Positions 1 to 8,352 of a stretch of 64,000 nucleotides of DNA are shown here, piece after piece. The notes under the pieces are model-generated. The model did no database searches, was not told the origin of the DNA, and worked only from the letters and a program-made list of their open reading frames with translations. The translations under genes were made by a program, and so were the position numbers. The first letter of the stretch is position 1. Every line of letters starts with the position of its first letter. The stretch comes from Actinomycetospora succinea (lineage in GTDB: Bacteria > Actinomycetota > Actinomycetes > Mycobacteriales > Pseudonocardiaceae), in assembly GCF_004363095.1 (NCBI RefSeq), contig NZ_SNYO01000001.1, forward strand, positions 1-64,000, given 5' to 3'.

Positions 1-1
1 G

Positions 2-100
2 GGCTGGCTGCACGAGTACAACCACCACCGGCCCCACAGCGCCACCGAGCGGCGACCCCCGATCACCCGCTTGACCAACCTGTCCGGTCAGTACAACTAG
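2..100 (+). CDS. IS481-family transposase, C-terminal tail (partial)
   Basis: Only the last 32 residues are in the window; the gene enters from the left edge and stops at TAG. The visible string EYNHHRPHSATERRPPITRL is the typical end of the rve/DDE integrase core of IS481-like (and IS3-like) transposases, where the N-H-x-R-P-H-S segment follows the catalytic glutamate. Such enzymes move an insertion sequence by cut-and-paste or copy-out. Whether the element is intact cannot be judged because its left part and both terminal repeats are outside the window or unrecognised. Confidence 0.75.
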   Translation, partial: GWLHEYNHHRPHSATERRPPITRLTNLSGQYN

Positions 101-113
101 GACGCGCTGACGC

Positions 114-1115
114 TCAGGTCAGGGTCGCCCGCACCTTCGCCGCCCCGTCGACCATCGCCCGCAGCTTCGCCGTCGCGACGGCCGTCGGCAGGTTCCGCAG
201 CCCGCAGTCGGGGTTGATCACCAGCCGCTCGGCGGGCACGAACTCGAGCGCGCGCCGGATGCGCGCCTCGACGGTCTCGGGCGTCTCGACCGTCCGCGAC
301 TTGACGTCGACGACCCCCAGCCCGATCGCGCGGTCCCACCCGGAGCGCTCGATCACCGGGAGATCCTCGTCGCCCTTGCGCGCGAACTCCAGCACGAGCT
401 GGTCGACGCGGGCGTCGAGGACCGCGGGGAACAGGAAGTCGTAGTGCCCCTCCCACAGCGGGCGGGCGTAGCGGTTGCCGTAGCAGACGTGCAGCGCCCA
501 GCTCACGTCCACGTCGCGGGTGACGATGTTGATCGCCTCGACGGCGAGCCCGACCTGCTCGGGGTAGCCGGCGAGGAACGGCTCGTCGATCTGCAGCAGC
601 GTCGCGCCCGCGTCGCGCAGGGCGCCGGCGGCCTCGGCGAGCACGTGGGCGATCGCGCGCACGAGGTCGGCGTGCCCGCCATCGGTGGTGACGCGCCGGG
701 CCAGCGAGAACGGCCCCGTGAAGGAGAACTTCACCGGCCGGTCGGTGCGGGCGCGCGTGAACGCGAAGTCGGCGTCGAGGCCCAGGCCCGGCGCGGTGGC
801 CGGCGGGCGGGGCGTCGCCGCGACGCGGGCGTCGTAGTAGTCGTAGTAGAAGTCCTTGCCGGTCTGCGGGATCGCGATGCCGGGGATGCGCGCGAGCAGG
901 TAGTCGACGTCGTTGTCGCGGCGCAGCTCGCCGTCGGAGACGATGTCGATCCCGGCGAGCTCCTGCTCCTTGATCGCGGCGGTGACCGCGCAGTCGTGGA
1001 TCTCGTCGAGCTGGGTGCGGCTCATGCGGCTGCGGAACCAGTCGGTCTTGAGGCGCTCGAGCCAGTCGGGGACCGGCCAGGAGCCGACGACGGCGGTCGG
1101 GAGGAGTGTGTCCAT
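114..1115 (-). CDS. MetE-core-like (cobalamin-independent methionine synthase C-terminal domain) protein
   Basis: A 333-residue single-domain protein matching the C-terminal catalytic barrel of MetE. It lacks the N-terminal half of the classical roughly 750-residue enzyme. Putative zinc ligands are visible: His209 and Cys211 (LHVCYGN), Glu243 (LEFAR) and Cys304 (NPDCGL). The family transfers a methyl group from a folate, corrinoid or methylated substrate to a thiol such as homocysteine; this short form may use a different donor or acceptor. It starts 2 bp after the stop of the upstream MidA-like methyltransferase gene, so the two are probably cotranscribed and coupled. A MetF-like gene diverges upstream. 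Fold and metal site are well supported; the actual substrate is unknown. Confidence 0.85.
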   Translation of the reverse strand: MDTLLPTAVVGSWPVPDWLERLKTDWFRSRMSRTQLDEIHDCAVTAAIKEQELAGIDIVSDGELRRDNDVDYLLARIPGIAIPQTGKDFYYDYYDARVAATPRPPATAPGLGLDADFAFTRARTDRPVKFSFTGPFSLARRVTTDGGHADLVRAIAHVLAEAAGALRDAGATLLQIDEPFLAGYPEQVGLAVEAINIVTRDVDVSWALHVCYGNRYARPLWEGHYDFLFPAVLDARVDQLVLEFARKGDEDLPVIERSGWDRAIGLGVVDVKSRTVETPETVEARIRRALEFVPAERLVINPDCGLRNLPTAVATAKLRAMVDGAAKVRATLT

Positions 1116-1117
1116 GG

Positions 1118-2629
1118 TCAGTCCCTCACCTGGGCGGTCATCGTGACGATGTTCGTGCCGGTCCGGTGGGCGAACGGCGCGTAGGAGACGTCGAAGCCGC
1201 GGCGCCGGCCGATGTGGGCGAGCAGCGGGCCGTTCACCCAGTTCACGACCGACCCGTCGTACTTGCCGGGCCCGCGGAACCCGTTGCGGTAGGCGCCGAC
1301 GTCGCGGGCGAACAGGTCGTGGCAGACGAGCTTGCCGAAGGGGTGGAGCAGCCCGATGGTCTCGGTGAAGCTCGCGACCGCGCCGTTGCTGACGTGCATG
1401 CGGACGTCGGCGCCGGACTCCAGCAGCGGGCGCAGCGCCTCGCCGGTGACGGTGGGCGAGAGCTCGTAGAGGTCGAGGCCGGCCAGGCCCGCGTAGCGCT
1501 CGGCGAGGCGTACCGCCGACCACACCCGCCGCCAGAACGCGACGGCGGCGTCGGGGCTCGCGACGTGGTCCGGGCGCGCCTCGGCCAGCAGGGTCGGGCC
1601 GAGGCGCAGCAGCGTCGACACCAGGCCGGGCAGCTGGTCGGACCGCGCGTTGACCGAGGCGGCGATCTCGGCGGCGTCGTCGGCGGGCAGGTAGGCCCGC
1701 GACTCGACGACGTAGGTGCGCCCGCCCAGCTGCGCGACCTCGTCGGTCGGCAGGTTGTCGTAGACGTTCGAGATGTAGATCAGGAACACCCGGAACTGCA
1801 GGAACGCCAGCACCGAGCGCGGCTTGCAGGCGTCGACGACGAAGGCGCTGACGTGCTCGGCGTGGTCGGCGACGGTCTCGCGGGCGAGGTCGAGGACGTG
1901 CTGCGAGTAGTCGCACATGAGGTAGTGCAGGCGGCGGTAGTAGCCGCGTCCGTGGCGGGCGTCCATCTCCCGGAGCTCGTCGAGGAAGACCCGGGCCTGC
2001 GCGCCGTTGCCGACGCCGATCTCGACGACGTAGAGCTCGGGCGGGAGCGCGCCCCGGTCGGCGAGCCCGTCCCAGACGGCGAACAGCTCGCCGATGATCC
2101 CGCGGGCGGCGTCGCGGTTGCGGGCGTCGGTCTCGCCGCCCGGCAGGGCCTGCTCGTACGTCTGGCCCGTCGCCTTCTCCCACTGCTCGAGCGCCGTCCA
2201 GTACAGGGCGTTGAAGCCCCAGATGCAGCTCTGCCGCGTCGGTGCCCAGTCCTCGAGGAAGACGTCCCCGGCGGTCCGGCCAGACAAGACCTCGCGGGTG
2301 CGTTCCCGCAGGTCGACTCCCGGTGCGCGGCGCACGTCGACGGCGACCTCGACGTCGTCGTCGCGCACGCCCTCGGGCACGGGGGCGTCCGGTTCGCCCT
2401 CTTCGATGGGTCGAGCTCCGCTTCGCTCCGTCTCCCGACGGATGGGCCGGACCTCCACGACGTCGCGGAAGTTCTGCTTGTACTGCACCCAGTCGCAGAC
2501 CACGCGCACCCGGGACAGGTCGGTCCCGCTCTCGCCGAGCGCGCCCACCACCGGGCCGAGCGACTCGTCGATCGTCACCGGGCTCGTGGGGCTGCTCAGG
2601 CGGGCGTGCGGGCGGAAGTCGACGAGCAT
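1118..2629 (-). CDS. MidA-like class I SAM-dependent methyltransferase family protein
   Basis: 503 residues. A Rossmann-type SAM motif EIGVGNGAQARVFL lies near residues 203-216, and a following CDYSQHVLDLARE segment resembles MidA/DUF185-type methyltransferases, which act on proteins or unknown substrates. The first 120 residues are not recognisable and contain a low-complexity acidic part. Residues 65-74 are encoded by the dispersed 28-bp repeat, inserted in frame, so this segment is probably a surface insertion. It is transcribed with the downstream MetE-core-like gene (2-bp gap) and diverges from the MetF-like gene. A joint role in methyl-group handling is inferred from context only. Confidence 0.7.
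   Translation of the reverse strand: MLVDFRPHARLSSPTSPVTIDESLGPVVGALGESGTDLSRVRVVCDWVQYKQNFRDVVEVRPIRRETERSGARPIEEGEPDAPVPEGVRDDDVEVAVDVRRAPGVDLRERTREVLSGRTAGDVFLEDWAPTRQSCIWGFNALYWTALEQWEKATGQTYEQALPGGETDARNRDAARGIIGELFAVWDGLADRGALPPELYVVEIGVGNGAQARVFLDELREMDARHGRGYYRRLHYLMCDYSQHVLDLARETVADHAEHVSAFVVDACKPRSVLAFLQFRVFLIYISNVYDNLPTDEVAQLGGRTYVVESRAYLPADDAAEIAASVNARSDQLPGLVSTLLRLGPTLLAEARPDHVASPDAAVAFWRRVWSAVRLAERYAGLAGLDLYELSPTVTGEALRPLLESGADVRMHVSNGAVASFTETIGLLHPFGKLVCHDLFARDVGAYRNGFRGPGKYDGSVVNWVNGPLLAHIGRRRGFDVSYAPFAHRTGTNIVTMTAQVRD
2409..2436 (-). repeat. 28-bp dispersed intragenic repeat, copy A
   Basis: On the plus strand the element begins GGTCGAGCTCCGCT and ends CGTCTCCC. It is identical to copy B (8282-8309) except at one core position, and copy C (20965-20992, opposite strand) differs at two core positions. 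All three copies lie inside coding sequences, and all three are read in the same sense relative to the gene. Here it adds the residues RETERSGAR to the MidA-like protein. Confidence 0.8.
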
Positions 2630-2680
2630 GCGCGTCTCCTCGGACAGGGGCCGTCTGCTTGGCAGCCTCCTGCCCGGGAG

Positions 2681-2692
2681 TGACGCGCGTCA
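2681..2692. promoter_or_regulatory. 12-bp palindrome TGACGCGCGTCA in a divergent promoter region
   Basis: A perfect dyad lies in the 173-bp gap between the minus-strand methyltransferase operon and the plus-strand MetF-like gene, where a shared operator would be expected. The same half-sites (TGACG-N2-CGTCA) recur at 17689-17700 in another divergent promoter region. The cognate regulator is not identifiable. Confidence 0.4.
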
Positions 2693-2802
2693 TCGTCGTC
2701 GACGACAGGAAACGGCCACTCAGCCTTGTGGTCGCGCACGAAGCATCCGGGCGCCTCCGCCCGCGAGACTCGCGGACATCCCCTGATGCTCCCGGAGGTC
2801 TG

Positions 2803-3672
2803 ATGGACGACGACGACGCCGTGCGCCGGCTCCTGGCGGACTTCAGCATCGAGGTGACCCCGCGCGAGACCGCGGCGCTCGACGAGGCGGCGACGGTGCT
2901 CGCGCCGGGCACGCGCGTGTACGTCACCGACCTCGCGGGCGTCGACCTGCAGCGCGCGCTCGACGCGGCCGCGCGCATCCGGGAGCGGGGCCTGCGGCCG
3001 GTGGTGCACCTGGCCGTCCGTGCCATCCCGGACCTCGCGGCGCTGGACCGGGCGCTCGGGCGCCTGGTCGACGCGGGCGTCGAGGATCTCCTGCTCATCG
3101 CCGGGTCGCGCGAGCCGGCCGGGGAGCTCGAGAACACCTCACAGGTCCTCGAGTCCGAGGTGTTCGCGCGGCGCGCGTTCGCGAGCATCGGCGTCGCCGG
3201 CCATCCCGAGGGCAACCCGGGCGTCGACGAGGGCGCCGTCGACCTCGCCCTGGCCAGCAAGGACAAGCTCGCCCGCGAGGACGGGCTGCCGCTCTACGTC
3301 GTCACCCAGTTCGGCTTCGCCGCCGACCCCGTCCTCGGGTGGGAACGCCGGATGCGCGACGCGGGGATCACGCTGCCCGTGCGCGTCGGGCTCCCGGGCC
3401 TGACGTCGCCGGCGCGACTGGTGAAGTTCGGTCTGTCGTGCGGCGTCGGGCCCTCGCTCGCGGTGCTGCGCAAGCAGACCGGCAGCGTGCTGAAGCTGGC
3501 CACGGCGACCTACCGGCCGACCGACACCGTGCGCGGGCTCGCCCGCGCCGTCGCCGCCGACCCGGAGAGCCTCATCGCGGCGGTGCACTTCTTCCCGTTC
3601 GGCGCCGTGGTGCCCACCGCGCGCTGGGCCACTACCGGACAGAAGGATGGACTGGGCGCGGAGCGCACCTGA
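2803..3672 (+). CDS. Methylenetetrahydrofolate reductase (MetF)-like protein
   Basis: 289 residues, the normal length for bacterial MTHFR, a FAD-dependent TIM barrel that interconverts methylene- and methyl-tetrahydrofolate. Family landmarks are VAGHPEGNP (131-139) and YVVTQFGFAADP (165-176). The usual N-terminal catalytic-glutamate strand is diverged. ATG is preceded by CCCGGAGGTC, a good ribosome site. It diverges from the MetE-core-like and MidA-like genes and runs straight into a membrane protein gene. The set resembles accessory one-carbon modules that recycle methyl groups from demethylation of betaines, sulfonium compounds or methoxyaromatics rather than the housekeeping metF. That role is inferred. 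Confidence 0.8.
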   Translation: MDDDDAVRRLLADFSIEVTPRETAALDEAATVLAPGTRVYVTDLAGVDLQRALDAAARIRERGLRPVVHLAVRAIPDLAALDRALGRLVDAGVEDLLLIAGSREPAGELENTSQVLESEVFARRAFASIGVAGHPEGNPGVDEGAVDLALASKDKLAREDGLPLYVVTQFGFAADPVLGWERRMRDAGITLPVRVGLPGLTSPARLVKFGLSCGVGPSLAVLRKQTGSVLKLATATYRPTDTVRGLARAVAADPESLIAAVHFFPFGAVVPTARWATTGQKDGLGAERT

Positions 3673-3682
3673 CCATGAGCCC

Positions 3683-4201
3683 GTGACCACGAAGGATTCG
3701 CCGGCGACGACCACCGGGGGCCCGCCGCCCTGGGTCCTGCGCCTGCTGAGCATGACGACCTACGTCGGCATCGTCGGCTTCGTCGTCGCCGAGATCGTGC
3801 AGATCGCGCAGTACGGCACCGAGGGCCTGCTCGCGGCGTCGCTGCTCAATGCCCTGGCGTGGATCGTCGGCGTCAACGCGATCATCACCGGCTCCGGGCA
3901 CCTCGTGATGCCCGACCCGATCGCCGACTCCATCGGCTGGCCGCGCGGGAGCCCGTTCCAGTGGGAGGTCGGGCTCGCCGGCCTGCTCATCGGCGTCCTC
4001 GGAGTGCTGGCGCCCGGGTTCGACCGCGGCTTCCAGCTCGCGACGGTCATCGCGTTCTCGATCTTCTTCCTGGGTGCGGCGGTCGGGCACGTGGTCCAGC
4101 GGTTCCGCGCGAAGAACACCGAGCCCGGCAACACCGGCTTCATCTTCTGGTTCGACATCGTCGCGCCGCTGGTCGTGATCGCCCTCTACGTCGCGACCTG
4201 A
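3683..4201 (+). CDS. Small integral membrane protein (DUF6790-like)
   Basis: 172 residues from the chosen GTG. An ATG at 3647 is also possible but would overlap the upstream gene by 26 bp. Four hydrophobic segments are visible: VGIVGFVVAEIVQI, ALAWIVGVNAIITG, VGLAGLLIGVLGVLA, and a last pair around IAFSIFFLGAAVG and IVAPLVVIALYV. The WEVGLAGLLIG and HVVQRFRAKN segments recall a DUF6790-like family; function unknown. It probably shares a transcript with the MetF-like gene. Its last 16 bases overlap the end of the convergent FUSC gene, and both proteins end with the residues VAT. Confidence 0.6.
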   Translation: MTTKDSPATTTGGPPPWVLRLLSMTTYVGIVGFVVAEIVQIAQYGTEGLLAASLLNALAWIVGVNAIITGSGHLVMPDPIADSIGWPRGSPFQWEVGLAGLLIGVLGVLAPGFDRGFQLATVIAFSIFFLGAAVGHVVQRFRAKNTEPGNTGFIFWFDIVAPLVVIALYVAT

Positions 4202-5973
4202 GGCAGCGCGCGGCGCAGGGCGTCGAGCTCGGGGGCGAGGAAGCCGTCTCCGGGGTCGTCGAGGTCGGTCAGTGCCTCCAGGATCGCGTCCGCCCGCTCG
4301 CCGGTGATCCACGGCGTCGCGGGGTGCTCGGGGGTGCGCGTGGCGTCGACCGCCCAGCACGCCGCGAGCGCCCGGTGCGCCACGCCGCGGGTCGCGTCGA
4401 GCGCGGGCCACCAGACGGTCGTGTCGACGGTGTGGCCGACGGGCGCGGCGTCGCTGTCGTGGTGGGCGTCGGCGAGCGCGAGGATCCGCTGGTTGAGGTC
4501 GCGGCGCGCCTCGCGGGCGGCCGGGCTCGTGGTGGTCGCGTCGGCGAGGTGCGGGACCACGCGGGCGACGTCGCGCAGCGTCGCGGCGATGAGGGTGGCC
4601 GGGCCCGGACGGGCGGCCCCGGGCACGACCAGCAGGAACACGAGGACGCCGATCGCGACGCCGACGGCGGTGTCCAGGCCGCGGGCGAGGAGCAGCGCGC
4701 CGAGGTCGGACGGGTGGCCGGCGCTGCCGATGGTCAGCGCGATCGGGGTGACGACGACGACCCCGAGCCCGTAGTTGCGCGGCATCGCCAGCTGGATCGC
4801 GGCCTGGAGCACGGCGATGGTCAGCGCCAGGGCGACCCCGGACGGCTGCGCCGACAGCACGGCGGCCGCGAGCAGGAGCCCGATCCACGTGCCGGCCAGG
4901 CGCAGCGCGGCCCGCTCGAGGGTGCCGGTCCAGCCGAGGCCCTGGCACAGGACGAGGACGGCGGCGGCCACCGCCCAGTACGCGTGGTCGAGGCCCGCGA
5001 GCGACCCGACCGCACCGGCCACCAGCGCCGCGATCCCGACCCGCGCGAGCACCGAGCGCCACGGCGACCCCGGCGCCAGCATGTCGCGGAGCACCCGGCG
5101 GATGCCGGGACCGCCCAGGGGGACGTCGGCGGTGCCGACCGGGCGGGGCACGGCCGGCGGGTGCGCGACGGTGCCGGCGAGCGTCCGGAGCCGCTCGGCG
5201 GCGTGCGGGTCGACGGGGCGTCCCTCGTCGTGGGCGCGGATGCCCTCGGCGAGCAGGCCGTGCAGGTCGAGGGCGAGCGCGCGCAGGCGTTCGAGCGTGC
5301 CGGGGGTGCGCGCCCGCAGGGGCTGCTGGCCGACGAGCACGACCCAGCACGCGTGCATCGCGCGCGCCGCGCGGTCCCGTGCCTCCGGGTAGCGGTCGGT
5401 CCCGACGGCGTCGAGCAGCGCCGACACCGCCGCCGCGCCGGCGGCGACCGTCGCCTTCTCCGGGCTCCGCAGGCCCGCCAGGGCGCCGACCATGTGCGCC
5501 ACCCAGGCGAGCGCGCCGCCGGCGAGGACCAGCAGCCCGAGACGCCACGGCTCGGCGGCCGCGCCGGGGATCGCCGTGCTCGTGGCCCCGGCGAGCACGA
5601 ACATGTAGGCGCCGGGCGGGCCGGTGTCGAAGGCCTGGCAGAGGGCCGTGGCGACGACCGCGATGACCGCGACCACCACGATCGACACCCACACCGACGA
5701 CTCCGCCAGCGCGCCGATCGTCACCACCAGCGCGAACGCGAGCGCGATCGTGGCCAGCTCGATCGCCCGGTACCGGTAGGGCCGCCCGTTGCCGTAGAGC
5801 GCGGTGAAGGCGCCGATGCTCGCGGTCAGGCCGGCGGGGACGGCGCCCACCGACCAACCGACGAGGACCACCCCGCCCGCGCATGCGCCGGCGCGCACCG
5901 CGTCCCACCAGTCGAACCGGCCCTCGCGCAGCCGCACGAGGTCCCGCGCGAACGCCCGCCAGGAGGTGGCCAC
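4186..5973 (-). CDS. FUSC-family inner-membrane protein (aromatic acid exporter-like)
   Basis: 595 residues with two clusters of membrane helices (about 30-175 and 300-440) separated by soluble stretches, the duplicated layout of FUSC/YccS/AaeB-like proteins. PLGGPGIRRVLRDML precedes the second membrane block as in the family. Members export aromatic acids or contribute to envelope stress tolerance; the substrate here is unknown. It starts with GTG and lies 20 bp after the upstream four-to-six-helix membrane protein, so the two likely form an operon. Convergent with the preceding plus-strand gene, with a 16-bp 3-prime overlap. Confidence 0.75.
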   Translation of the reverse strand: MATSWRAFARDLVRLREGRFDWWDAVRAGACAGGVVLVGWSVGAVPAGLTASIGAFTALYGNGRPYRYRAIELATIALAFALVVTIGALAESSVWVSIVVVAVIAVVATALCQAFDTGPPGAYMFVLAGATSTAIPGAAAEPWRLGLLVLAGGALAWVAHMVGALAGLRSPEKATVAAGAAAVSALLDAVGTDRYPEARDRAARAMHACWVVLVGQQPLRARTPGTLERLRALALDLHGLLAEGIRAHDEGRPVDPHAAERLRTLAGTVAHPPAVPRPVGTADVPLGGPGIRRVLRDMLAPGSPWRSVLARVGIAALVAGAVGSLAGLDHAYWAVAAAVLVLCQGLGWTGTLERAALRLAGTWIGLLLAAAVLSAQPSGVALALTIAVLQAAIQLAMPRNYGLGVVVVTPIALTIGSAGHPSDLGALLLARGLDTAVGVAIGVLVFLLVVPGAARPGPATLIAATLRDVARVVPHLADATTTSPAAREARRDLNQRILALADAHHDSDAAPVGHTVDTTVWWPALDATRGVAHRALAACWAVDATRTPEHPATPWITGERADAILEALTDLDDPGDGFLAPELDALRRALPQVAT

Positions 5974-5993
5974 CCGCCCACCCTAGGAAGCGC

Positions 5994-6677
5994 TCAGCGC
6001 CGCGTCCGGTGCTTCGGCAGCACCACGCTGACGGCGAGCATCCAGAGCAGGCCGCCGAAGCGGACCACCGGCAGCACCGGCGACACCGCGGGCACGACCA
6101 GCGTGAGCGCCGCGACGACGCCGAGCACGGCGATCACGAGCCCGACCACGCCCAGCCAGCGCGGCAGCAGGCCCAGCACCATCCCGGGCACCGCCACCCC
6201 GGCGACGAGCAGCGCGAAGGGCGTCGCGAACCCGGCGGCGCCCGCCGCGAAGCCCAGCTGCGCGAGCGCCCCGGCCACCCCCGCGTCCCCGGCGGGCGCG
6301 ACCGCGATCGCCGTGGCGCCGACCGCCCCGCTCGCGAGCATCGCCCCCGCGGCCAGCAGCCCGCCGGCGAGCGCGATCACCGGCCCGGCGACGCGCGCGC
6401 CGAGCACGTGGAGGCGCTGGTACACGGCCGCGGTCCACACCGCGAGCGGCGCCGCGGACGCGAAGAGCAGCACCGTCGCGATCGCCCCGCCGACGCCGCT
6501 GGCCTGCTGGAGGGCGAGCGCCGTCTCGGGCGCGGCTCGGGGGCGCGGTCCGGCGTAGAGCGCGGCGCCGACCACCGTCAGCACCCCGTAGGCGAGCGCC
6601 GGGATCCACAGCGGCGGGCCGCCCGTGCCCCGCCGGTCCGTCGTCGCCGCGGACGTGTCGGCCGCCGTCGTGGCCAT
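5994..6677 (-). CDS. Hypothetical multi-pass membrane protein
   Basis: 227 residues, very rich in Ala, Val, Leu and Gly, with about six hydrophobic helices and no conserved motif I can name. It ends with the basic tail PKHRTRR, probably cytoplasmic. The ATG at 6677 is preceded at good spacing by GGAG; an alternative ATG 9 bp upstream sits directly on the Shine-Dalgarno and is less likely. It is the first gene of a likely operon with the FUSC protein. The upstream DNA (about 6697-6724) holds two GTGTAA direct repeats in a divergent promoter region shared with the split-barrel flavoprotein gene. Confidence 0.6.
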   Translation of the reverse strand: MATTAADTSAATTDRRGTGGPPLWIPALAYGVLTVVGAALYAGPRPRAAPETALALQQASGVGGAIATVLLFASAAPLAVWTAAVYQRLHVLGARVAGPVIALAGGLLAAGAMLASGAVGATAIAVAPAGDAGVAGALAQLGFAAGAAGFATPFALLVAGVAVPGMVLGLLPRWLGVVGLVIAVLGVVAALTLVVPAVSPVLPVVRFGGLLWMLAVSVVLPKHRTRR

Positions 6678-6831
6678 GGTGACCATCTCCGTCTCCCGTG
6701 TAATCGTGACAAAGTGTAACGATCCTCAGGAGGGAAGGGTTTGTCAAACGGCTGTCGAGAACCCGGGATCGGCTCCGTCCCCGGGGCGTGCGCGACCACG
6801 CGGGTCGCGACCGACAGCACCGGAGACCGCC

Positions 6832-7326
6832 ATGGACCAGCACGAGATCGACGAGGAGCTCGCCGCGACCGGAGCGCAGGAGCTGCTCACGACCACGGCC
6901 GCCGCCCACCTCGCCTACGTCGGCGAGGACGGCACGCCGCGGGTGATCCCCGTCGGCTTCCACTGGACCGGCTCCCAGGTCGTCATCGCCACGGCCACCA
7001 CGTCCCCGAAGGTCGCGGCCCTCGCCGCCCGCCCGGACGTCGCCGTCTCCATCGACGCCGGCATGACACCCAGCGGCGCGCGGGCCCTGTCGCTGCGCGG
7101 GCGGGCCGAGGTCACGATCGTCGACGGCGTCGTCCCGGAGTACCTCGAGATGTCGCGGCTCACGATGGACCCCGACGCGGCCGCCGCGTTCGAGCAGGCC
7201 GTCCGCGGCATGTACGAGCAGATGGCGCGCATCGCGATCACCCCGACCTGGGCGCGCTTCTACGACTTCGGCGCCGGGCGCATGCCGCGCTTCCTGCGCG
7301 AGCGCGCCGAGAAGTCGTCCGCGTGA
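6832..7326 (+). CDS. Pyridoxamine 5-phosphate oxidase-like split beta-barrel flavoprotein
   Basis: 164 residues with the FMN/F420-binding split-barrel pattern: AHLAYVGEDGTPRVIPVGF at 22-40, followed by a strand with VVIATATTSPKVAAL, where a Lys contacts flavin phosphate in relatives. These actinobacterial proteins bind FMN or F420 and reduce or shield small substrates; the substrate cannot be deduced. The ATG follows CGGAGACCGCC, an acceptable ribosome site. Divergent from the membrane protein operon and convergent with the DyP peroxidase gene (10 bp between stops), suggesting a single-gene unit. Confidence 0.8.
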   Translation: MDQHEIDEELAATGAQELLTTTAAAHLAYVGEDGTPRVIPVGFHWTGSQVVIATATTSPKVAALAARPDVAVSIDAGMTPSGARALSLRGRAEVTIVDGVVPEYLEMSRLTMDPDAAAAFEQAVRGMYEQMARIAITPTWARFYDFGAGRMPRFLRERAEKSSA

Positions 7327-7336
7327 CGGCTCGAGG

Positions 7337-8317
7337 TCAGGCGCCCGGCGGGTCGTCGAGGAAGTCGGCGGTCGGGACGAAGTACAGGTTGCCGGTGATC
7401 GCCGTGGAGAAGTCGAGGATCCGGTCGTGGTGGCCCTCGGCGGTGCCGACGAACATGTTCTGCAGCATCTGCTCGAGCACCGCGGGGTCGCGGGTGTAGC
7501 CGACGAAGTAGGTGCCGAACTCGTCGGTGCCGACGTGCCCGAACGGCATGTTGAACCGCAGGATCTCCTTCTCGTCGCCGTTCTCGTCCTCGATGACGTT
7601 CAGCGCGATGTGCGAGTTCGGCGGCTTCCGGTCGTCGGACATCTCGATGTCCTGGAGCTTGGTCCGCCCGATGGCGTCCTCCTGCTCCTCGGTCGAGAGC
7701 GCGTCCCAGCCGTCCATGTCGTGCAGGTACTTCTGGGTGACGACGTAGCTGCCGCCCGCGAACGCCGGGTCCTCCTCGCCGATGAGCACGGCCGTGCGCG
7801 CGGCGTTGCCCTCGGGGTTCTCGGTGCCGTCGACGAACCCCAGCAGGTCGCGCTCGTCGAAGAACCGGAAGCCGTGCACCTCGTCGACCACCCGCGCGTG
7901 CGGGCGCAGCCGGTTGCGCAGCAGGTGCGCCAGCTCGAAGCACATGTCGAGGCGGTGCGCGCGCAGGTGGACGAGGAGGTCACCGGGCGTCGACGGCGCG
8001 TGGTGGGCGCCGTGCAGCTCGCGGAACGGGTGCAGGCTGCGCGGCCGCGGACCGTCGAAGAGGCGGTCCCACGCGGCCGACCCGATCCCGATGACGCAGG
8101 TCAGCTCGCCCTCGGGGAGCCGGAACCCGACCGAGCGCCGCAGGCCCGAGACGTCGCCCAGCACGCCGCGCACGCCGTCCTCACCGCCGGGCTCGATCAC
8201 CAGCGTGAGGAAGATGGACGCCTCGGTGAGCGGGGTCAGCACCGCCTGGGGCTCCGCGGAGCTCGAGGGGCGGGCGTCGATGGTCGAGCTCCGCTGCGCT
8301 CCGTCTCCCTGGCTCAT
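7337..8317 (-). CDS. Dye-decolorizing (DyP-type) heme peroxidase
   Basis: 326 residues. The DyP signature GFVDGTENP is at 160-168, with the distal catalytic Asp at 163, and the C-terminal half carries the ferredoxin-like fold heme-site residues around FNMPFGHVGTDEFGTYFVGYTRD. It uses peroxide to oxidise dyes, phenolics or other bulky substrates. No Tat or Sec signal is seen, so it is probably cytoplasmic (B-type-like). No encapsulin gene is near, and the C-terminus lacks an obvious encapsulin targeting tail. The chosen ATG follows AGGGTGAGGGC; an ATG 18 bp upstream is the alternative. Residues 4-13 are encoded by the 28-bp repeat, so the N-terminus may have been reshaped by it. Confidence 0.9.
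   Translation of the reverse strand: MSQGDGAQRSSTIDARPSSSAEPQAVLTPLTEASIFLTLVIEPGGEDGVRGVLGDVSGLRRSVGFRLPEGELTCVIGIGSAAWDRLFDGPRPRSLHPFRELHGAHHAPSTPGDLLVHLRAHRLDMCFELAHLLRNRLRPHARVVDEVHGFRFFDERDLLGFVDGTENPEGNAARTAVLIGEEDPAFAGGSYVVTQKYLHDMDGWDALSTEEQEDAIGRTKLQDIEMSDDRKPPNSHIALNVIEDENGDEKEILRFNMPFGHVGTDEFGTYFVGYTRDPAVLEQMLQNMFVGTAEGHHDRILDFSTAITGNLYFVPTADFLDDPPGA
8282..8309 (-). repeat. 28-bp dispersed intragenic repeat, copy B
   Basis: Differs from copy A at a single position in the core (GCTGCGCT against GCTTCGCT). It sits at the very start of the DyP coding region and encodes GDGAQRSST, almost the same peptide as copy C (GDAAERSST). Confidence 0.8.
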
Positions 8318-8352
8318 GCCCTCACCCTGCCCCATCGTGTTTCCTGACGACC

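Noticed and set aside
114-3266. Very long minus-strand open frame spanning several genes
   Set aside because: Only its last 334 codons are a recognisable protein (the MetE-core gene). The rest is antisense or out-of-frame reading of GC-rich genes, full of Arg/Pro/Ala.
7337-8317. DyP peroxidase as encapsulin cargo
   Set aside because: No encapsulin gene nearby and no recognisable C-terminal targeting peptide.
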